15,620 nt of DNA from JBEKHI01 sp050012355 (GCA_050012355.1 JBEKHI010000178.1:1-15620); one strand, 5' to 3'; positions 8,050 through 13,955 are shown, counted from the first letter of the stretch. The notes: generated by a model from the sequence alone, not told the origin. Program-made: numbers and translations.

Positions 8050-8316
8050 CCTGGTCAGCATCTGCGCCACGGTCACCTTGGACACCCCGGTTGCCTCGGC
8101 GAGCTGGGCTCTGGTCAGCGGCTCGCCGGGCAGCAGCAACTCGAGCGCGGCGCGGTCGTTGAGCTCGCGCAGCAGGCTCGGCGTCCCGGGCCGCGCGCCG
8201 CGGGGCCGGGTGTCCCTCGGCGCGCTCACCGGGGCACGGCCGTCCGCCGCCAGCCCCGACCGGCCTCCCGTCGGTCCCGCAAACCCGCCCGCCTCCCCAT
8301 CCCACTTCACTGTCAT
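6988..8316 (-). CDS. ROK-family transcriptional regulator (NagC/XylR type)
   Basis: This 442-residue protein has a Gly/Arg/Pro-rich N-terminal tail (1-45) and a winged HTH (about 48-105, with LAEATGVSKVTVAQMLTRL as helix-turn-helix). A ROK sugar-binding fold follows (about 118-435), containing VIGTPGVV, ENDVNLAAMAE (225-235), GVGLGLATVLRG, GAAGEIGY (272-279) and LDPGLVVLGGEV. The kinase phosphate loop is absent (YVESGLVATAV replaces DxGxT), so it should bind a sugar but not phosphorylate it. The zinc site is missing: the His of GEIGH is Tyr279 and the CxCGxxGC motif is replaced by a Pro/Ala/Gly segment. A five-residue tandem repeat expands the loop at 331-350. GGAAAGG (8324-8330) precedes the ATG by 7 bases. 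It is divergent from the sugar ABC/NagZ operon, so it is the probable repressor of that operon and of itself, released by the imported sugar or its product. Confidence 0.92.
   Translation of the reverse strand: MTVKWDGEAGGFAGPTGGRSGLAADGRAPVSAPRDTRPRGARPGTPSLLRELNDRAALELLLPGEPLTRAQLAEATGVSKVTVAQMLTRLEDRGLVYVSGEVAGGRGPNAALYSVVPSSAYVAALYVESGLVATAVADVTGRVIAEVRENPEDGPDPVELISGAVDRACRKAGVSVSALSSFVIGTPGVVDPSTGDPRFAINLPAWHEGVLAELRSALRRPVVIENDVNLAAMAEHSSGAAAGVDDFVLVWIGVGLGLATVLRGQLHRGAAGAAGEIGYLPVPGAPVSADVRNPASGGLQWLAGAEAVRVLASAYGFAASSAGESVRAAVAAAEGAPTGGAATEGAAAARADEFLGELAHRVALGVASVCTVLDPGLVVLGGEVGLAGGTQLAERVGAEVTGMCPAHPRVVPTEVPVVPVLCGALQAAVDHARADLLASVGT
7283..7327 (-). repeat. Three tandem 15-bp imperfect units within the ROK gene
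   Basis: The units are CCCTCGGTGGCGGCC (7283-7297), CCCCCGGTGGGGGCT (7298-7312) and CCCTCGGCGGCGGCG (7313-7327). On the minus strand they give a five-residue Ala/Gly-rich repeat, AAAEG-APTGG-AATEG, in a surface loop of the ROK domain. The unit length is a multiple of three, so changes in copy number would keep the frame. Confidence 0.55.
8250..8270 (-). repeat. Partial third copy of the lhr repeat, in the ROK N-terminal linker
   Basis: Read on the minus strand, this 21-base stretch matches positions 2 to 22 of the 2164-2198 repeat at 20 of 21 bases (one T to C change). It matches the other lhr arm at 19 of 21. It encodes part of the disordered N-terminal tail of the ROK protein (TGGRSGLAA) in a reading frame different from the lhr copies. 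Similarity ends at about 8249. Confidence 0.45.
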
Positions 8317-8372
8317 CCGCGTGCCTTTCCGTCAGTTCTCAGCATCCCCGCCGGGACGGGAAAATCTCAATC

Positions 8373-8401
8373 CTGCAACAGCCAGCCCCGGGCTCTATCT
8401 T
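8373..8401 (+). promoter_or_regulatory. Candidate promoter for the sugar ABC/NagZ operon
   Basis: CTGCAA (8373-8378) and TATCTT (8396-8401) are spaced by 17 bp, matching 3 and 4 of 6 bases of the -35 and -10 consensus. Transcription would start near 8408, inside the palindrome at 8405-8415, which fits repression by an operator-bound protein. On the opposite strand the same region offers TATAAG as a -10 for the divergent ROK gene. Confidence 0.35.
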
Positions 8402-8404
8402 ATA

Positions 8405-8415
8405 GGAAAGTTTCC
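8405..8415. promoter_or_regulatory. Palindromic operator candidate for the ROK regulator
   Basis: GGAAAGTTTCC is a perfect palindrome around a central base, flanked by near-symmetric AT-rich sequence (TTATA on the left, GATTAA on the right). An extra half-site, TTTTTCC, lies at 8422-8428. It sits in the 147-bp gap between the divergent ROK gene and the lipoprotein gene, where an autoregulatory ROK repressor would bind. The protein-DNA pairing is inferred. Confidence 0.5.
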
Positions 8416-8449
8416 GATTAATTTTTCCGGTATCCCCTAGCAGGATAAA

Positions 8450-8457
8450 AAGGAGGA
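8450..8457 (+). promoter_or_regulatory. Strong ribosome binding site of the solute-binding protein gene
   Basis: AAGGAGGA is a near-perfect Shine-Dalgarno with the GGAGG core at 8452-8456, seven bases before GTG 8464. It fixes GTG as the start. The other operon genes have only weak sites or coupling overlaps, so this first gene is likely made in excess, as is usual for binding proteins. Confidence 0.75.
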
Positions 8458-8463
8458 CCAGCA

Positions 8464-9816
8464 GTGCGACCCAAGAGAACCGCCCTGGCCGCAGTCGCGG
8501 TCGCGGCGACGCTCGCCGCCGCCGCGGGCTGCGGCTCAGGCACGAGCTCCGCCGGCGGCAGCACATCCGCGTCGTCCGCCCCAAGCCAGCTCACCGTGTG
8601 GCGCATGGGCGCGTCGACTCCGTCCCAGGTCACCTGGATGAACGGCGTGATCACCCAGTTCCACAAGGATTATCCCGCATATAAGAACACGAAGGTCAAG
8701 ACCGTCTACGTGCCGTGGACTAACCGCACTCAGGACTGGACCACGGCGCTGGCCAGCGGCAAGAACGCGCCGGACATCACCGAGCTCGGCAACACCGACA
8801 CACCGACCGAAGCCTCGCTCGGCATGCTCGCCAACATCTCCAGCTACGTCGACTCGTGGAGCAACAAGTCGGACCTCGTCGCTGGCATGCTCGCCAACGA
8901 CACCCAGAACGGCAATACCTACGCTGTTCCGTGGTTCGGCGGCGTCCGCGGCATCTGGTACCGCACCAACCAGTTCACGGCGGCGGGCATCACCTCGACG
9001 CCGACCACCTGGTCGGCGCTGGTCGCCGATGCCAAGCTGCTGCAGAAGAAGTACCCGGGCACCTACGGCCTTGGCGCGCCCAGCGACTACACCAACGCGA
9101 TCGTGTCCTTCATCTGGGGCGCGGGCGGCCAGGTGGCCACCGAGTCGGGCGGCACCTGGAAGGCGGACCTGACCTCGGCGGCGTCTGAGGCGGGCATCAA
9201 GTTCTACGCCGACCTGTACCTCACCGACAGTGTCTCGCCGTCGAAGTACATCGGCGAGACCGAGCTTGGCAACGTCGGTGCGACATCGGGCGGGTCCAAC
9301 GAGGACTTCGCACTCGGCAAGCTCGACATGTACATCGACGGCCCGTGGGCATCCGCCGAGTTCCCGACGAACGCGGTGGACAAGTCGGACTGGGCTTCGT
9401 TCCCCATCCCGAGCGAGAACGGTCCCGGCCCCGCGCCCGCGTTCGCTGGCGGCTCCGACCTGGGCGTCTGGGCGGCAAGCAAGTACAAGGCGGCGGACTG
9501 GGACCTGATCCAGGTGATGGACAGCGTGCCCAACTCCACCTCGTTCGCGAACGCGGAGGGATTCTTCCCGCCGTTCACCTCGCAGCTGACCGGCGGGACC
9601 TATTCCTCCAGCCAGCTCATGTCCGGATTCGCCAAGGCCGCGGCCGTCACCCAGATCTCCCCGCTGAACTCGAAGAACTGGTCCACCGCGGACGCGACCG
9701 ACGCCATCATCCCGACCATGATGAAGGCGCTCATGCGCGGCGCGCCGTTCGCCTCGACAGTGGCGACGGCCAACACCGAGTTGCAGAACGTTCTCAACAC
9801 AGGCAAGGAGAGCTAG
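8464..9816 (+). CDS. Sugar ABC transporter substrate-binding lipoprotein (family 1)
   Basis: This 450-residue protein has a lipoprotein signal peptide: MRPKRT, a hydrophobic Ala/Val stretch, and lipobox LAAAAGC with Cys23 as the lipidated residue, followed by a Gly/Ser-rich tether. The mature domain starts near residue 40 (SQLTVWRMGA) and shows family 1 (SBP_bac_1/8) features: VKTVYVPWTNRTQDWTTALA, ASGKNAPDITELGN (about 97-110), NGNTYAVPWFGGVRGIWYR for the first hinge and ligand pocket, and LGKLDMYIDGPWASAEF. Aromatic residues (Trp, Tyr) typical of sugar stacking are abundant. It would capture an oligosaccharide outside the membrane and deliver it to the two permeases encoded next. As first gene of a four-gene operon ending in a NagZ-like enzyme, its ligand is probably a GlcNAc-containing sugar, but this is inferred from context only. 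Confidence 0.93.
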   Translation: MRPKRTALAAVAVAATLAAAAGCGSGTSSAGGSTSASSAPSQLTVWRMGASTPSQVTWMNGVITQFHKDYPAYKNTKVKTVYVPWTNRTQDWTTALASGKNAPDITELGNTDTPTEASLGMLANISSYVDSWSNKSDLVAGMLANDTQNGNTYAVPWFGGVRGIWYRTNQFTAAGITSTPTTWSALVADAKLLQKKYPGTYGLGAPSDYTNAIVSFIWGAGGQVATESGGTWKADLTSAASEAGIKFYADLYLTDSVSPSKYIGETELGNVGATSGGSNEDFALGKLDMYIDGPWASAEFPTNAVDKSDWASFPIPSENGPGPAPAFAGGSDLGVWAASKYKAADWDLIQVMDSVPNSTSFANAEGFFPPFTSQLTGGTYSSSQLMSGFAKAAAVTQISPLNSKNWSTADATDAIIPTMMKALMRGAPFASTVATANTELQNVLNTGKES

Positions 9817-9826
9817 CGTCGCTGCC

Positions 9827-10810
9827 ATGCTGAGCACCGCTCCGGACACCACCAATTTGTCCTATAACGACGCTGGGCGCGTCCCCCGCGCCCGGCGCCG
9901 GGGGCTTCGGGGGTGGACGCCCTACCTGCTGCTGCTCCCGTCGGCGGTGGCCATCGGACTGTTGCTGGTCTGGCCGGCCATCCAGCTGGGACTGTTCTCC
10001 TTCCAGAATTACGGGCTGCCGCAGCTGTCCGGCGCCGCCGGCACGCAGTGGGTCGGGTGGTCCAACTTCACCCAGATACTCTCCGACCCGGAATTCTGGT
10101 CATCGTTGCGGATCAGCGTCGTCTTCGCGGCAGTCGTCGTGCCGCTGACGCTGACCACCGGGACACTGGTCGGCTTGCTGCTGAGCAAGCTCGGCAACCG
10201 GATGGCCGCGTTCGTATCGACGGCGGCACTGCTGGCGTGGGCAACGCCAGCGGTGTCCGCCTCGGTGATCTTCGTGTGGATCTTCAGCCCGGACGGCGGA
10301 GTGGTCGACTGGCTGCTCAGCCAGCTGCCCGGCTGGCTCGGCGGCGGCGCGCACTGGACCGGGTTCTCCTGGACCAACGCGCCGTTGCCGGCCTACACGC
10401 TGCTCACGCTACTGGTGATGTGGCAGGCCTTCCCGTTCATCGCGGTGTCGGTGCTGGCGGGCCTGCGCACCATCCCCGACGAACTGATCGACGCCGCCCG
10501 GGTGGACGGCGCCGGACCTTGGCGGGTGTTCTGGCGGGTGCGCTTCCCGCTGCTCAAGCCGGTGTTCCTCGTCCTGCTGCTGCTCTCGGTGATCTGGGAC
10601 TTCGGCATCTTCACCCAGGCGTACCTGGTCACCGGTGAGCTTGGGAACCGCGACGAGTTCAACCTCGGTATCTACGCCTACGACCAGGCGTTCACGATGC
10701 CACCCGCCTACGGCGTGGCGAGCGCCCTGGGCCTGATCCTCACGGTGGTGCTGTTGATAATCACAGTCGGCTACGTCCGTTCCTCCATCCGCACCGGAGC
10801 CGTCGAATGA
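9827..10810 (+). CDS. Sugar ABC transporter permease (MalF type)
   Basis: This 327-residue membrane protein has a basic cytoplasmic N-terminus (RVPRARRRGLRGW), then TM1 at about residues 32-57 and five more helices. The EAA loop that docks the ATPase begins at Glu219: ELIDAARVDGAGPWRVFWRV followed by RFPLLKP. This is the MalF/UgpA-like member of a binding-protein-dependent importer for oligosaccharides. ATG 9827 lies 10 bp after the binding-protein stop; AAGGAG at 9805-9810 is the only Shine-Dalgarno-like sequence and sits rather far upstream, so coupling to the first gene is likely. The stop overlaps the next start by four bases (ATGA). No ATPase gene is present in the operon, as is common in actinobacteria that use one shared MsiK-type ATPase. 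Confidence 0.94.
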   Translation: MLSTAPDTTNLSYNDAGRVPRARRRGLRGWTPYLLLLPSAVAIGLLLVWPAIQLGLFSFQNYGLPQLSGAAGTQWVGWSNFTQILSDPEFWSSLRISVVFAAVVVPLTLTTGTLVGLLLSKLGNRMAAFVSTAALLAWATPAVSASVIFVWIFSPDGGVVDWLLSQLPGWLGGGAHWTGFSWTNAPLPAYTLLTLLVMWQAFPFIAVSVLAGLRTIPDELIDAARVDGAGPWRVFWRVRFPLLKPVFLVLLLLSVIWDFGIFTQAYLVTGELGNRDEFNLGIYAYDQAFTMPPAYGVASALGLILTVVLLIITVGYVRSSIRTGAVE

Positions 10811-11655
10811 CCACGCGACCACGCACCCGGCGCGCGGGGCTGAACGGCCTAGGGGTGCTAGTGGCCCTGGTGACGCTGTTTCCCATCTTCTGGATGGTGA
10901 CGACAGCGTTCAAGCCGCAGAACGAGATCTTCTCGCTCACCCCGCAGCTCCTGCCGACCCACCCCACGTGGTCGAACTTCAGCTCGGTAATCAGCGGCAA
11001 CGTGATCGGAATGCCTTACTGGGTGTTCCTGCGCAACAGCTTGCTCGTCACGGTCGTGTCGGTCGTGCTGTCGTCGTTCATCGCGCTGCTCGCCTCGGTG
11101 GCCGTCGCCCGGTTCCGGTTCAGGTTCCGGGCGACCTACCTGGTGCTGCTGCTGATCGTGCAGATGCTGCCGCAGCAGGCGCTGGTCATCGCGCTGTTCC
11201 TCGACTTCCGGCGGGTGAACCTGCTGGACAGCCTGGTCGGCCTGATCCTCACCTACACCGCGTTCTCGCTGCCGGTGACGATCTGGATGCTGCGCAACTT
11301 CGTGGCCACCGTGCCACGTGAGCTTGAGGAGGCGGCTGCGATCGACGGGGCCGGGCCGGTCCGGCGGTTCTTCCGGATCCTGCTGCCGCTGGTCGCGCCG
11401 GGCCTGGTGGCCACCAGCGTGTTCTCGTTCATCTTCGCGTGGAACGAGCTGGTGATCGCGCTGAGCTTCCTTGGTACCGACACAACGAAATACACCTTGC
11501 CGCTATACGTCACCTACTTCTTCGGCAAGGGAACGGCGGACTGGGGCGCGATCATGGCGGCTTCCACCATGTTCACGATCCCGGTGATGGTGTTCTTCCT
11601 GATCCTCCAGCGCCGTCTGCGTAGTGGCCTAGTAGCCGGAGCACTGAAGGGATGA
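10807..11655 (+). CDS. Sugar ABC transporter permease (MalG type)
   Basis: This 282-residue protein is the partner of the preceding permease. TM1 spans about residues 12-34 (GVLVALVTLFPIFWMVTTAF), followed by FKPQNEIF and a periplasmic loop with the LPTHPTWSNF segment typical of MalG/UgpE proteins. The EAA loop starts at Glu172: ELEEAAAIDGAGPVRRFFRI then LLPLVAPG. The C-terminus ends in ILQRRLRSGLVAGALKG, the usual last helix plus GLxxGAxKG motif of this family. The start overlaps the previous stop (ATGA at 10807-10810) and its own stop overlaps the next start (ATGA at 11652-11655), so translation of all three is coupled. It forms the membrane channel as a heterodimer with the MalF-type subunit. 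Confidence 0.95.
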   Translation: MTTRPRTRRAGLNGLGVLVALVTLFPIFWMVTTAFKPQNEIFSLTPQLLPTHPTWSNFSSVISGNVIGMPYWVFLRNSLLVTVVSVVLSSFIALLASVAVARFRFRFRATYLVLLLIVQMLPQQALVIALFLDFRRVNLLDSLVGLILTYTAFSLPVTIWMLRNFVATVPRELEEAAAIDGAGPVRRFFRILLPLVAPGLVATSVFSFIFAWNELVIALSFLGTDTTKYTLPLYVTYFFGKGTADWGAIMAASTMFTIPVMVFFLILQRRLRSGLVAGALKG

Positions 11656-13085
11656 GCGTGATAGATACCGCGCTGACGCGCCTCGCCGACGGCATTCTGA
11701 TGCCGCCGTTCTACGGTCCAGCAGCCCCGCCCTGGGTACTCGACGCGCTGGCTGACGGGCTGGCCGGGGTGGTCCTGTTCGGCTCGAATGTCGCGGATGG
11801 CCCGCAGCCGCTGCGTGAGCTGACCGGGTCGATGCTGTCGGCCGCGCCGGACGCGCTGATCGCGATCGACGAAGAGGGCGGCGACGTCACCCGGCTGTGG
11901 TACGCCTCCGGCAGCCCGTACCCGGGCAACGCCGCGCTCGGGGCGGCCGATGACACCGAGATGACCCGCGAGGTCTACCGGTCCATAGGCGCCGATCTGG
12001 CGGGGCTCAGCATCAACCTGAACCTCGCGCCCTGCCTGGACGTGCTGGCGGAGCCGGAGAACCCGGTCATCGGGACGCGGGCTTTCGGCATGACGGCCGA
12101 ACTGGTCGCGCGGCACGGGGTCGCCGCAGTGCTTGGACTGCAGTCGGCGGGTGTCGCCGCGTGCGTCAAGCACTTCCCTGGACACGGGTCGACGCTAGCC
12201 GACTCGCACGCCACGCTGGCCGTGGTGACCGACGGCTGGGCCGAACGCGACCTGCCGCCGTTCACCGCGGCGATCGAGGCGGGAACGGCGGCGGTCATGC
12301 CCGGCCACCTGCGGGTACCCGGGCTCACCGGGACGGCACCCGCGTCGCTGTCGCCGGAGGCGATCGCGCTGATCAGGTCGCTCGGCTTCGACGGCGTGGT
12401 GGTCTCCGACGCGCTGGAGATGCGGGCGGTCAGCGATGTCTACGGCGTAGCGGGGGCCGCCGTACTCGCGGTGGTCGCGGGCACCGACCTGCTGTGCCTC
12501 GGCCGGGACGTATCGGCCGATGGCTATCTCGCGACGCGGGAGGCGCTGGTGGCGGCGGTCCGTGACGGCACTATCCCGGCCGGACGGCTGGAAGAGGCCA
12601 CCGCCCGGGTGGCCGCGCTCCGGCTTTCCCTCAGCTCGCGGGTCTTGCCGGCGGCCCCGCCGATGCACGAGCTCGGACTGGTCGCGGCCCGGCGGGCGCT
12701 GCGGCTGACCGGGGCCCGGCCGGCCCTCACCCAGCCGGTCGTGGTGGAGATCGAGCCGCTGGTGAACATCGCGGCCGGCAGCTTCCACTGGGGTCTGGCC
12801 GACTGGATCCCGGCCGACAGCCTGCGCCGGGTCTCCCCCGACGCCGACGCGTCGGCCGTCCTGAAGCCAGCCAGCGACCGCGACCTGGTGCTGCTCTACC
12901 GGGACGCGCACCGCTCCGCCGGCACCCGCGCGCTAGTCACCGCGGTGCTGGCCGAGCGCCCTGACGCGGTGCCAGTCGAGATGGGGCTCCCCTTCTGGCG
13001 CCCGCAGGCCGCGACGTTCATCGCCACCTACGGGGCTTCCCGGGCCAGCTCAGAGGCAACCGCCGAAATCCTTGGCCTAGCCTGA
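11652..13085 (+). CDS. nagZ: NagZ-like glycoside hydrolase family 3 (beta-N-acetylhexosaminidase or phosphorylase)
   Basis: This 477-residue protein has no signal peptide, so it acts in the cytoplasm on imported sugar. The TIM-barrel carries IDEEGGDVTRL (Asp73), KHFPGHGSTLADSH (173-186) and VVSDALEM with Asp253. In NagZ-type GH3 enzymes the Asp-His dyad of DSH (here Asp184-His186) is the acid/base, and the Asp of (S/T)DALxM is the nucleophile. All are present, so the enzyme should be active on terminal beta-GlcNAc. A C-terminal alpha/beta domain (about 340-477, ending TYGASRASSEATAEILGLA) resembles the second domain of Bacillus NagZ. The DEEGGDV variant differs from DQEGGRV of proteobacterial NagZ. 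Some actinobacterial relatives (Cellulomonas fimi Nag3) are phosphorylases, so release of GlcNAc-1-phosphate is possible. As last gene of the ABC operon, translationally coupled through ATGA, it probably splits chitobiose or a wall disaccharide. Confidence 0.9.
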   Translation: MSVIDTALTRLADGILMPPFYGPAAPPWVLDALADGLAGVVLFGSNVADGPQPLRELTGSMLSAAPDALIAIDEEGGDVTRLWYASGSPYPGNAALGAADDTEMTREVYRSIGADLAGLSINLNLAPCLDVLAEPENPVIGTRAFGMTAELVARHGVAAVLGLQSAGVAACVKHFPGHGSTLADSHATLAVVTDGWAERDLPPFTAAIEAGTAAVMPGHLRVPGLTGTAPASLSPEAIALIRSLGFDGVVVSDALEMRAVSDVYGVAGAAVLAVVAGTDLLCLGRDVSADGYLATREALVAAVRDGTIPAGRLEEATARVAALRLSLSSRVLPAAPPMHELGLVAARRALRLTGARPALTQPVVVEIEPLVNIAAGSFHWGLADWIPADSLRRVSPDADASAVLKPASDRDLVLLYRDAHRSAGTRALVTAVLAERPDAVPVEMGLPFWRPQAATFIATYGASRASSEATAEILGLA

Positions 13086-13100
13086 CCCGCGCCGCCTGCG

Positions 13101-13123
13101 GCCCGTAGCGCCCGCCTACGGCC
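13101..13123 (+). terminator. Small hairpin just after nagZ
   Basis: CGTAG (13104-13108) pairs with CTACG (13116-13120) across a seven-base loop, extended outward by a C-G pair and, beyond a mismatch, two G-C pairs. It begins about 18 bases after the stop codon. It has no T-run. Confidence 0.35.
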
Positions 13124-13138
13124 CGGCGCGGGGCACCC

Positions 13139-13168
13139 GCGCCGCCGCCGGGCACCAGGCGGCGGCGC
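13139..13168. terminator. GC hairpin 1 of a tandem array: 11-bp perfect stem
   Basis: GCGCCGCCGCC (13139-13149), loop GGGCACCA, GGCGGCGGCGC (13158-13168). It lies in the gap after the sugar operon. No T-run follows; actinobacterial terminators often lack one. Confidence 0.6.
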
Positions 13169-13169
13169 A

Positions 13170-13209
13170 CCCCCGGCGGCCGCGCTCCCCTCCCCGCGGC
13201 CGCCGGGGG
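13170..13209. terminator. GC hairpin 2 of a tandem array: 15-bp perfect stem
   Basis: CCCCCGGCGGCCGCG (13170-13184) pairs perfectly with CGCGGCCGCCGGGGG (13195-13209) across a ten-base pyrimidine loop. All pairs are G-C. It starts one base after hairpin 1 ends. Confidence 0.65.
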
Positions 13210-13214
13210 CTCCC

Positions 13215-13256
13215 GGCCCCTCCCCCGAGCGGGCGGAGCCCCTCGGCGGAGGGGCC
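13215..13256. terminator. GC hairpin 3 of a tandem array: interrupted long stem
   Basis: GGCCCCTCC (13215-13223) pairs with GGAGGGGCC (13248-13256). After one mismatch, CCGAG (13225-13229) pairs with CTCGG (13242-13246). Inside, GGGC (13231-13234) and GCCC (13238-13241) close a three-base loop. With hairpins 1 and 2 it makes a structured block of about 120 bp, presumably a strong terminator or barrier between the sugar operon and the Rrf2 gene. Confidence 0.6.
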
Positions 13257-13300
13257 ACATAAGGGGCATATCGCCAGGAAGAGTGGCTTCTACAGGGCTG

Positions 13301-13346
13301 TCGATGGCCCATCGCTGGTGCTGTCGCGCTAGCGATGGGACATCGA
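13301..13346. repeat. 16-bp inverted repeat upstream of the Rrf2 gene
   Basis: TCGATGGCCCATCGCT (13301-13316) pairs with AGCGATGGGACATCGA (13331-13346) with a single mismatch, across a 14-base loop. It lies about 110 bases before the Rrf2 start in otherwise non-coding DNA. It may be a terminator for leftward transcription, an RNA hairpin or a wide operator; the sequence does not decide. Confidence 0.5.
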
Positions 13347-13441
13347 TGGGCTCGGGCTCTCAGGGGTGCCGGCGCTCTCGGCCGAAGATGATCATCTGGG
13401 TCTATGTGCCCGTCGATGTCAGTTTGCCGGCCGGGAAGCTG

Positions 13442-13447
13442 CATAAT
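13442..13447 (+). promoter_or_regulatory. -10 element placed for leaderless transcription of the Rrf2 gene
   Basis: CATAAT ends six bases before the ATG at 13454, so transcription would start at or next to the A of the start codon. There is no Shine-Dalgarno in the preceding 15 bases. No good -35 is visible. Leaderless mRNAs with this geometry are common in actinobacteria. Confidence 0.45.
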
Positions 13448-13453
13448 GGCGAC

Positions 13454-13903
13454 ATGCGACTGTCAGCCCGCGCCGACTATGCGCTCCGTGCCGCCATTGA
13501 GCTGGCCGCTGCGCAAGACGGCCATGTGACCGCCGAGCAGCTCGCCACGGCCCAGAACATTCCTGGCAAGTTCCTCGAGACCATTCTGACCCAGCTCCGT
13601 CGAGCTGGCCTGGTGAGAAGCCAGCGGGGTCCAGACGGCGGCTTCTGGCTGGCACGCCCCGCGAAGGAAATCACGCTGGCGGACATCATCCGCGCCATCG
13701 ACGGCCAGCTGGTGGGCGTCCGTGGTGAGCGTCCGGAGAACATCGAGTACCCGGGGGCCGCCGCGCCGCTGCAGCGGGTCTGGATCGCGCTACGGGCCAA
13801 CGAGCGGGCCGTACTCGAGACCGTCACCCTGTCCGATGTCGTCAGCGGCGAGCTGCCCGACATGGTGCAGAGCCTCGTCGCCAACCCCAGCGCCTGGATC
13901 TAA
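13454..13903 (+). CDS. Rrf2-family transcriptional regulator without iron-sulphur cysteines
   Basis: This 149-residue protein begins MRLSARADYALRAAIELAA, the standard Rrf2 N-terminus (MRLS..xDYALRA). The winged HTH follows: TAEQLATAQNIPGKFLETIL (26-45) and the wing RGPDGGFWLARP (59-70), then a helix with ITLADIIRAIDG. The C-terminal part (PENIEYPGAAAPLQRVWIAL) holds the dimerisation helix. IscR, NsrR and RsrR carry cysteines between about residues 90 and 110; this protein has no cysteine at all, so it cannot hold a Cys-ligated cluster and must sense something else or act constitutively. ATG 13454 is chosen because the family begins exactly there; the frame is open further upstream, but that extension is not Rrf2-like. 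It is monocistronic between hairpin arrays and a terminator, and its target cannot be told from the context. Confidence 0.92.
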   Translation: MRLSARADYALRAAIELAAAQDGHVTAEQLATAQNIPGKFLETILTQLRRAGLVRSQRGPDGGFWLARPAKEITLADIIRAIDGQLVGVRGERPENIEYPGAAAPLQRVWIALRANERAVLETVTLSDVVSGELPDMVQSLVANPSAWI

Positions 13904-13907
13904 CTCA

Positions 13908-13955
13908 AAACGTCCGTAGAATCTGCTGCCGGAGCGCCAGATTCTACGGACGTTT
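13908..13955. terminator. Bidirectional terminator between the Rrf2 gene and clgR
   Basis: AAACGTCCGTAGAATCT (13908-13924) pairs perfectly with AGATTCTACGGACGTTT (13939-13955), a 17-bp stem with a 14-base loop. The A-run on the left and T-run on the right serve convergent genes on both strands. It starts four bases after the Rrf2 stop. Confidence 0.88.

Noticed and set aside
6988..8316. ROK-family sugar kinase instead of a repressor.
   Set aside because: There is an N-terminal winged HTH and the phosphate-binding DxGxT loop is missing.
8536..9855. Minus-strand ORF of 439 codons covering the solute-binding protein gene.
   Set aside because: It is antisense to a gene with a lipobox, a strong ribosome site and family 1 motifs; the translation has only Val/Gly/Arg-rich low complexity.
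11652..13085. Possible beta-glucosidase instead of a NagZ-like enzyme.
   Set aside because: KHFPGHGSTLADSH and VVSDALEM with the Asp-His dyad are specific to the N-acetylglucosaminidase branch of GH3.
13283..13453. In-frame upstream extension of the Rrf2 gene adding 57 residues from a GTG.
   Set aside because: The extension is not Rrf2-like, runs through the inverted repeat, and the family N-terminus MRLSARADYALRA begins exactly at 13454.
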